From Athripsodes cinereus (taxonomy: Eukaryota; Arthropoda; Insecta; Trichoptera; Leptoceridae), in contig OX388311.1 of NCBI GenBank assembly GCA_947579605.1, positions 31,312,951 through 31,376,950 of the forward strand: a DNA stretch of 64,000 bases, written 5' to 3'. Below the pieces are notes generated by a model. It was given only the letters and a program-made list of their open reading frames with translations. It was not told where the DNA came from and did no database searches. Shown in pieces: positions 57,455 through 64,000 of the stretch. Both the position numbers and the translations under genes were made by a program. Each line of letters starts with the position of its first letter. Positions within the stretch are counted from its first letter, which is position 1.

Positions 57455-57743
57455 GGAAGCATCTTCTAGGTCAAACATGAAGTTCATGTAACGCTGCTGC
57501 CACTGCAGAGGACTCTCCATCTTTATTGGTATCAGTTCTCTGCCTCAGGCCATCCCATATCTTGGTCATGGTGTCGTTCGTCTCTACGTTCTTGGGATGA
57601 CTCTGGGGCCATCCACGAAGAGTGCAGATTTTCTCGATAGCCGACTCGAAATATTTCTTTTCGAGCGTTCCACTTTGGTTGACATCAAAGAAAACGTTGG
57701 ACACATAGAGAAGCTTCTTCTTACGAAGATCTGAGATAGGCAT
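57455..57743 (-). pseudogene. Calexcitin / sarcoplasmic calcium-binding protein-like, truncated retrocopy
   Basis: From the ATG at 57743 the reverse strand reads MPISDLRKKKLLYVSNVFFD, VNQSGTLEKKYFESAIEKIC and IWDGLRQRTDTNKDGE. This is the N-terminal EF-hand region of insect calexcitin (DVNQSG loop; second loop begins DTNKDGE). Homology then jumps, with a frame change, to WQQRYMNFMFDLEDAS at 57502-57455. The family's intervening residues (rest of loop 2 and following helix, roughly 25 aa by recall) are missing without splice sites. After that it runs into dispersed-repeat sequence. The absence of introns, internal deletion, frame shift and repeat fusion indicate a processed, chimeric pseudogene. 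A real first exon is less likely. Confidence 0.75.
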
Positions 57744-58364
57744 CGTGGTAGACAAAACAGTATTTTTGTCTCTTTCACCCGCTGTGTTGTTGCGAGTAGT
57801 CGGTGTTGTTATCCTTCTCTGTTACACTACTGGACATACACTGATCACTACACGCTGGCACTTGTGAGACAATAGAGTGATTCCCGGAAGGGGATGATTT
57901 TTTTAACACGTGTTTTGGCAATAGAAGCGGGAATGCAACACAAAATGATGACTTGTTAAAGTTTTGAAGAGACAATCAACAGTAATGAATATTAATTTAT
58001 TTCGAGTTTTGATGAAGTTTAAGAGATGATGAAATGCAAAAACTACGCGGTTTTGAAATGTTAGCGTGCACAAGAAAGTTCAACACTATGGGACCGATAT
58101 CTTTCGTAAAATCAAATTATTTAAATGAGCGGTTTGATTTGCGTGGCGGCAGCCAAACGGCGCGCAACCCACGCACATTCCCTGATCTTTATGATCAAAA
58201 TTTCCCTTCAGAAGAGCTCTTGAACACTTTGAGCTTCATGAAATGTTTATGGATAAGGGCTTGCAACAATATGTAAAATATCCCATCTATATATATTTTT
58301 ATTATTCTTTAGGCATTCCACCCAAAACTGAGTGATTTTGCTCCCATCTATACAATAAAAAACT
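57744..58364. other. Unassigned sequence upstream of the calexcitin fragment
   Basis: Less AT-rich than the surroundings around 57780-58270. Part may be calexcitin 5'UTR carried with the retrocopy. The frames at 57775-57975 (minus) and 58034-58276 (plus) have no recognised motifs. Confidence 0.35.
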
Positions 58365-58445
58365 AGATAAACTCGCCCTCTGTATATAGATTGTTTGATT
58401 GTATTTGTTTTAAATGTATTTTGTGTAAATTTGCTTGTATTTAAT
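58365..58445 (+). repeat. Family B dispersed repeat, core
   Basis: CTAGATAAACTCGCCCTCTG then TATATAGATTGTTTGATTG. Confidence 0.65.
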
Positions 58446-58749
58446 GCTGGCCTAAAACTTTTACACTTAGCCCAGCATTCGATTCCACCTATTCATCATA
58501 CTGTTCTGCCAATGTTAGATTATTTGTTTTATTTAGATAAATTGACGAAATGCTGTTCGGAGCCATTTACACTCTGATCAGCATTGATTTTGAAATAAAT
58601 TTTACCAATTATTGTTCTCTGACGTCTCTCTGAAAAATTGTATGCTTTTTATATGTACATGTACTAATTGTTATTTTGACTGACGATTCCAAGTGTCCGG
58701 TTGGACCTAGGGATGATAAACAAATAAATAAATAAATAATTCACTGTGT

Positions 58750-59130
58750 CTGTGTTTAGGTATCCATAGCAAATTAAATCAAAAACTCCATGGCCACTAT
58801 GACTGTCCAGGGCTCGATACAATGTTCCAGTACAACCAGAATGTTCACCTGAGGGGTCATGGATTTAAGTTGGATGGCTACAGGTTCAAGCGAAATCCGT
58901 TGAAGCACTGCCTATTTAACAGGGTGGTTAATCATTGGAATAGTTTGCCACCTGAGCTGGTTGAGTCTTCAGATTTGAACAGATTCAAGAATTTGTATGA
59001 TTCATTGAAGTTGTGATAATTTTGTTTGGCCTAATGGTTGTTATTGTGACAGTAGTGTTGAGATCAGACATATCAGCTTAGCTGCCTGTCTGACAACAAC
59101 ACTATAATAATAATAGTAATAATAATAATA
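58750..59130 (+). pseudogene. LINE ORF2 C-terminal fragment with (AAT)n tail
   Basis: The open frame 58822-59016 reads LRGHGFKLDGYRFKRNPL, KHCLFNRVVNHWNSLPPELV and ESSDLNRFKNLYDSLKL, then stop. This is a common C-terminus of CR1/L2-like and related LINE polyproteins (FxxRVVNxWNxLPxxLV). The 3'UTR ends in an AATAATAAT tail at 59105-59130. Confidence 0.78.
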
Positions 59131-59266
59131 AAATGTTTTATTCTACTATTTGATTTATTAACGAAAGAGACGTCTTTCGTCTTGTTAGGATGTTAGATTG
59201 ACAATGTCCTAAAAAGACGAAAGACTTCTCTCTGGTTAATAAATCAAAATGTAGAACAAAACATTT
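59131..59266. mobile_element. Fold-back element with 60-bp arms
   Basis: Arms 59131-59190 and 59207-59266 match in reverse complement at about 88 percent (AAATGTTTTATTCTACTA ..., inner AAGACGTCTTTCGTCTT-like). The loop is 16 bp. It directly abuts the LINE tail. Relatives: 38885-38960 and about 45910-45960. Confidence 0.85.
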
Positions 59267-59749
59267 GTTTTATTTAATTCGCTACAGTAAAGAATGAATA
59301 AATAAAATGAAAATAATTAACTGTAGACGTTATCATCTGCCATGTTGACCTTCCAGTGGCACGCATGTTTACGATGCATTTTGTTTTTATATTAGGTAAA
59401 ATTAAAGTTTAAAAAATAGTAAATATTTTTATCAGCATCGTCTGCTGTATGAATATGTGAATCAAGACTGAATAAACAGTAAAAATATTGCTTATCAAAT
59501 CACCGTAATAATACCGTACAAATTGTACATGTCACAGAATATCGTCGTTGCATATTCAAAAAGGGATAGATGTGAATTTATACATGTTTTGACATTTCTT
59601 GAATAAACAGCTCATAATGACATCATAACCATTTTATAAAGTGATTCTTAGTATCAAATATTAAAATTCAATACTTAAAGAATAATATCACATGCCAATA
59701 AAAAGTCCAAACTACAATTTTAATGCCCTAATGAACAGTAAAATATGCC

Positions 59750-59955
59750 CTTCTGCAGCTTATAGTAGAGGGTAAGATAGAGGGCAGACGGGGTTTGGGG
59801 CGCAAAAGAGCATCATGGCTCAAGAATCTTCGGCAGTGGTTTGGAATACCGGATGCAGCAACCCTCATCAGACTGACCCAGGATCGTGAAGAGTATCAAG
59901 AGATGGTCGCCAACCTCTGATAGGAGCGGCACAAGAAGAAGAAGAAGAATGAACA
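59750..59955 (+). pseudogene. RTE-like non-LTR ORF2 C-terminal fragment with (AAG)n tail
   Basis: Translates to VEGKIEGRRGLGRKRASWLK, NLRQWFGIPDAATLIRL and TQDREEYQEMVANL, then stop. This closely parallels the fragment at 39850. It ends in AAGAAGAAGAAGAA. Confidence 0.82.
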
Positions 59956-60211
59956 GTTATTGAAGAGTATGCCCAAATAATAATGTTCACACATACCTCA
60001 TTAGAATGTGCAGCGACGATATATTTAATATTTTTTCTAATTTAATATTTGAGTTAAACAACATTTTCAATATAATTTTAATATAGGTGTATGATATTAA
60101 AACTGTTTTTTGTTTCACATAAGTCTACACTACATATAACGCAAACACGCCTAGCACTTTCACCAACAAATCGACATCATCAGGTTGAGTATTAAACTAA
60201 AAATAATTGAG

Positions 60212-60362
60212 AAGTAATTTATTTATTTTTATTTATTCATTCTTTACTGTACATTGATTAAAAACAATTACATAAAAGGTATACATTCAAATTAAATATA
60301 CAATCAATATACAGAGGGCGAGTTTATCGCAAAGACGCGATCTCTTCCAACTAACCCAAAAT
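60212..60362 (-). repeat. Family B dispersed repeat, near full length
   Basis: TTTATTTATTC tail, TTTACTGTACATTGATTAAA, CAATCAATATACAGAGGGCG and GACGCGATCTCTTCCAACTA. This is a good reference copy for the family. Confidence 0.82.
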
Positions 60363-60530
60363 AATCATCTATATATTCATAAAATTATTAAGGGATGTTA
60401 AGTGGGGGCGCTTTGTTACGAAGCACAAGAAGGGTGAAGGAATTTGGACATTAATAATATCTATTCTTCACTCAAAAAGGTGTGTAAAATGCGAAAAATG
60501 TTTTTAACAGAAATGATATTATATTTTTAG

Positions 60531-60758
60531 TAGAGCTACTGGCAAAGAATCGGTCTCTCACTCTTGTCTGTAAGTTTTCGAGTGTCCTGTAAAAGGCAGA
60601 GGTTCGTAAAATAAATACATTTTACATCTCAGACTCAGCGATGAGGTTTGCCACCCACCCTGAATGTCTTAATTTTTTTGTTGGTACAGAGAAGACGGCT
60701 TGCATGTCTATTACATGCAGCTGGTCTGCTGGCTACCCCACTTGTGGGATATGAGCGA
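60531..60758 (+). repeat. Family A dispersed repeat, near full length
   Basis: GGCAAAGAATCGGTCTCTCA to GCTACCCCACTTGTGGGATA in full order. The 73-codon minus frame is antisense repeat. Confidence 0.85.
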
Positions 60759-61769
60759 TAAGAAATACTTGAAGCAAATATTAAAAAATTCTGAATATAG
60801 TATGTATATAGAATTCTTTGAATTTCTATTTGAAAGTTTGAGGCAGGAGGCCCCAAAATAAGCTGCCAAGGACCATGTGAAACATATGTACTGAAAAACT
60901 TAGTTTGGACTAACCAGATGTCCTGTAAGCAGAAGCAATGGACAAGGATCTCTAGAAGAAATGCCTAGACGTAATAGGAGCCAACTTAGCAGGAATAAGG
61001 GGGAAAAAAATTATGCCAGTTTAAAATATTTTTCGAGGCTATTGACTACCTCACCTCAAACTGATAAAATAATCTGAACATTAAAACAATAATACATAAT
61101 ATCTGAGTATTCGTTGAGAGTATTTTTGCAAACTTTATTTGTTTGTTTACCGAATGGTATGTACCTAAATGATTATTAATAAATATTATTTGATAGTGTA
61201 ATTATTAAAAATACAATAAGAGGTATATTAGGCAACAGTAAATGTGATATTATAAAAGAAAACAGAACTACATTCGGGTGTCAAAAGGTCGACTTGCCCG
61301 TTATGCAATATCATTTAATATTGATGTGGCGATACACTTTGGACAACGTACCGCTGTGGAAATTTACAAATATTCAATTATTATTTTTACTGATGCATTA
61401 GAGCATGTTACTATTTTTATTGATACACAAACGTACTTTAACCCAGCTTTGCCTAGGAAATAAAACATCAAAATAACAAAAAAAACATATGCAGACAACA
61501 CAAGAACTATTTTCTATGTTAACGAAGTTAGAACTAATAGAAATGTTGTGAAAAGAGGAAAACCAATCAGAATAAAATTGCTCTCATTGAGAGAGGCTCA
61601 TTTTTTCTTATATTCTCTGATGAATACTAAAAACAAAAAAGAAAAAAATTGTCAATGACTGGGGCTGACAAGATTGGATCTGACTGGAACATATTGCGCA
61701 TACGAGAAACTCGTCTTTTGGTTATTTTTTCATAATTTTACGTAAAATACAAGTACCAAATATTCGTCG
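60759..61769. other. Intronic, nothing recognised
   Basis: No supported feature; the 61-codon frame at 61278-61463 has no motif. Confidence 0.5.
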
Positions 61770-61945
61770 AGTTCGTCGGTAGCCTGGAGGTAGAGTTTCG
61801 GCCTCGTGAACAAGGGGTCTGTGATTCGATCCCAGGTGCCGGCAAAACTCCCCTTTCACGACACAAGCTTTTAGCTTACTGTGAAAGGTGTACAAGGTTG
61901 TATTTGGGTTTACAACAAAACCCAGATATATCTTTAAAAAAAATG
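61770..61945 (+). mobile_element. tRNA-derived SINE, compact full copy
   Basis: The head GTCGGTAGCCTGGAGGTAGA ... GATTCGATCCCAGGTGCCGG is followed by the same body as 37213 without the (GA)n insert, ending ACAAAACCCAGATATATC and a T/A-rich tail. The 99-codon minus frame is antisense repeat. Confidence 0.85.
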
Positions 61946-62149
61946 TATCGTTGATTGTATCGGCATTAACTTTGTAACACTTCATTTTAAATAATTTGAT
62001 AAAAAGCACCTGACGATGCAAACTCAGATTCTCCCAAACTGGTTGGGTTGTGTGTTAATATGTGTGTACTCATTAGGAACACAAATAAACTTTTATCAAA
62101 ACATTTAGTGCATTGTGTGCACTAATTTGCCAATAAAGTCTTAATTTTT

Positions 62150-62275
62150 CATTTATTTATTTATTGTTTACTGCACATTAATTGAAAAAAAAACATATAA
62201 TGTGACATTATAAAATGCAATCAATATAATATAGAAGAGTAATTAATTGTAGAGGCACGATTTTTTTATTCAAGA
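62150..62275 (-). repeat. Family B dispersed repeat, diverged
   Basis: TTTATTTATTTATTGTTTAC, TGCACATTAATTG and CAATCAATATAATATAGAAG, then a decayed core (AGAGGCACGA). Confidence 0.65.
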
Positions 62276-62297
62276 CAACAGTAAATTCTTATCTCAC

Positions 62298-62511
62298 CTG
62301 GGAACCATTCTTCAGTTGGATTCAAAAATTGGAATCCCTTCTGCTTCCCGATCAATTCATGACCTCCATCGGCAATGTGAAGAGCAGGAGTGCGTAGGAA
62401 CTCCCATCCAATAGCAGTCTGCAGACCGTCCACGGTCACTCGAGTGTTCTCTTCGCAGAGGTTTGTTATGGGAGAACGGACGGATTGGGTTGCGTTGGTT
62501 GTTATACCAGT
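62298..62511 (-). CDS. LIPT1: Lipoyltransferase 1, internal exon
   Basis: 214 nt, phase 0 at its 5' side, phase 1 at its 3' side. The acceptor TTTTAG ends at 62512 and the donor is GTGAGAT from 62297. It encodes GITTNATQSVRSPITNLCEE, then NTRVTVDGLQTAI and FQFLNPTEEWFPG. The SxxxNATxSxxSxxxNL block and LNPT-E-WFPG are characteristic of LIPT1/LplA just before the C-terminal domain. The catalytic N-terminal exons must lie upstream, beyond 64000 or unrecognised in 62512-64000. The 68-codon frame annotated over it in another frame is a shadow. Confidence 0.88.
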
Positions 62512-62587
62512 CTAAAACAATAAACAGGTGAACAAAATAAGTAACATTTTTATAAGAAAGCAAAACTTATATCTGTATTTCTATTTA

Positions 62588-62770
62588 TTACATCACGTCC
62601 TCTCCACAAATGGAGTAACTAGAAGACTAACTGGGTGTGATTAGCATACAAGTTATTTATTGATGTTTGGTGGAAGTGTCCAGCACGCTGTACCTATACT
62701 AGGTATCGCAGTGTATCTTTTACAAGACACCCTAAAACTTACAGAGGGAGATCTATTCTTCGCGAGGAAC
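62588..62770 (-). repeat. Family A dispersed repeat, diverged
   Basis: ACATCACGTCCTCTCCACAA, GACTAACTGGGTGTGATTAG and TTTTACAAGACACCCTAAAA occur in reverse family order. Confidence 0.65.
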
Positions 62771-63109
62771 TCTGTGGGACGTATGAATGTTATAAAAGTA
62801 AAAAAATGCATTCAAAGATGACGCTAAAACATTTCTAACAACCCAGCAAGGGAAACTACATGATGGTATGTGTTTGTGTGTGTGTATGTAGATGACTTGA
62901 AATAATACAATTGACCCAGTTATAAAATCATATGCATATATATGCAAAGAGACAAGTTAGTGTTTATCGACATGTACATATTGATGATTTCAAATTATAA
63001 ATTAATGTATTGTATATACGTAGGGAATAAAATATACATAGATTCATCCAATGATTAGATTTTGATTTTGGATTCTAGCAAAGGAGACTCACTTGTTTCA
63101 GTAATTTAA

Positions 63110-63510
63110 AAAAGAAATATCTATGGTTTTTGTCGCTTCTTTACAATTGTAACCAGATATATAAAGAGTAAAGAAAAACACTGCAATGAATGAAATAAAT
63201 CACCAATATTAATTATGAACCGATCAACATTACAAATATTAAATAGATGTTAGGCAAAGAACACTCATTATAATATAATATGTTATACAGTGTTGCTAAT
63301 AAAACATAGAAGAAAAGATATACTTATAAAACAAAAAGAAAATATTTATGGTTTTTGTGGCTTTTGTCAATTGTTACCAGATATGTAAAGAGCGAAGAAA
63401 AACACTGCATTTTCTTATTAAATGAATCACCAAAATTAATTATGAATCAATCAACATTACAAATATTAAATAGACGCTAAGCGAAGGACACTAATTATTT
63501 AATATAATGT
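63110..63510. repeat. Direct tandem duplication, period about 225 bp
   Basis: 63110-63285 and 63340-63510 share TATGGTTTTTGT, ACCAGATAT(A/G)TAAAGAG, GAAAAACACTGCA and ATCAACATTACAAATATTAA in order, with modest divergence. Confidence 0.8.
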
Positions 63511-64000
63511 AAAGTATTTATAATATATAATGTTATATTGATATAACATTCATCGCAGCTACATGAGTAAGTCGTAATTACCCGATTATTAATGAAAATT
63601 CAAATCAAAATATTATATAAGTGACCCGGCAACAGTGTGCCCCAACATAATAATGTAATATATGTTATTTTGTAATACATTACGCACATGGCCACATGTT
63701 AACAACACATAGCTTCCAAAACATTACCATCGGTGGTTTCGTGAAACCTCTTATGTGCATTTGTCAAGACTTTACAGGAGATCAAAAAACTTTTTTGCTG
63801 GATGACACTTTCTATGTGTATGATTCGTTACGTGGAAAGTGTCATGGAACTTCTGCAGTACATTGAATTTCTGAGCGTGATTTGAGTTGCACGCATGTAA
63901 ACTACGACAGGCGATTCTTTCCACATTTAAAAAATGGGAGTTGTATGAAAATGTATAAAATCTTAAATCAGCGCATGGAAAAATATCGAGTTGAGCTATA
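63511..64000. other. Unassigned; contains one 11-bp-stem hairpin
   Basis: ATGACACTTTC at about 63802 and GAAAGTGTCAT at about 63835 form a perfect stem with a loop of about 22 bp. No exon with plausible splice sites and LIPT1-like sequence was found here. Confidence 0.4.

Larger units (their letters stand above)
55000..62297 (-). other. LIPT1 intron, 7.3 kb, repeat-filled
   Basis: Donor GTGAGAT at 62297 and acceptor TTCAG ending at 55000, phase 1. It contains an integrase fragment, family A and B repeats, RTE and other LINE ends, a fold-back element, a SINE and a calexcitin-like retrocopy. Confidence 0.85.

Noticed and set aside
57471..57755. Calexcitin-like frame as a genuine host exon with a start at 57755
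   Set aside because: The 57755 codon is TTG (first ATG at 57743), and the deletion, frame change and repeat fusion argue for a retrocopy.
58034..58276. 80-codon plus-strand frame with near-average base composition
   Set aside because: No motif recognised and no splice or promoter support; left as unassigned sequence.

Overview
This is a 64 kb window of an AT-rich animal nuclear genome, almost certainly an insect and probably a lepidopteran. The evidence is split genes with GT-AG introns, piggyBac, hAT-type, Helitron-like and Ty3/gypsy transposons, a tRNA-derived SINE, and many 5'-truncated non-LTR fragments with microsatellite tails. The order-level call is inference. There is one 200-base assembly gap (23115-23314).

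Host genes are few. The only convincing one is the 3' part of a mitochondrial lipoyltransferase 1 (LIPT1-like) gene on the minus strand: a 214-nt internal exon (62298-62511) and the terminal exon (54593-54999), separated by a 7.3 kb intron full of transposon debris. Inside that intron, on the same strand, is an internally deleted, intronless calexcitin-like fragment (57455-57743). It appears to be fused to a dispersed-repeat tail and looks like a chimeric retrocopy.

Mobile DNA dominates, and two elements are intact or nearly so. (1) A Ty3/gypsy LTR retrotransposon at 10949-21054 has LTRs of about 1.56 kb that differ by one base and one 3-bp indel. It has gag, a canonical -1 slippery site A_AAA_AAC just before the gag stop, a full pol (protease, RT, RNase H, integrase with D,D35E), a polypurine tract, and 2.1 kb of non-coding sequence where env could be. 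Its leader carries an array of about nine 15-17 bp TCGACA-type repeats. (2) A piggyBac element at 28388-30820 has an uninterrupted 574-aa transposase, a probable 78-nt 5'UTR intron and subterminal palindromes.

Non-autonomous elements include a 717-bp MITE with TTAA target duplications (34519-35243), two hAT-type MITEs with perfect 8-bp target duplications (40144-40489, 49476-49769), and several fold-back elements with 54-99 bp arms. A family called here family A (about 240 bp, with a TAG/TAC microsatellite tail in several copies) has about 20 copies or fragments in the window. A second dispersed repeat, family B, carries a GATAAACTCGCC core.

Layout: 1-8.2 kb, repeat-rich intergenic DNA with a large TTCA/TTTA microsatellite; 8.2-10.9 kb, left copy of a duplicated block; 10.9-21.05 kb, gypsy element; 21.05-23.1 kb, satellite-like array with a unit of about 1 kb; gap; 23.3-24.5 kb, right copy of the duplicated block; 24.5-28.4 kb, repeats; 28.4-30.8 kb, piggyBac; 31-46 kb, MITE, SINE and LINE graveyard; 46-54 kb, mostly featureless; 54.6-62.5 kb, LIPT1 3' half with its large intron; 62.5-64 kb, upstream intron or flank.

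No rRNA genes, functional tRNA genes, CRISPR arrays or bacterial features were seen.
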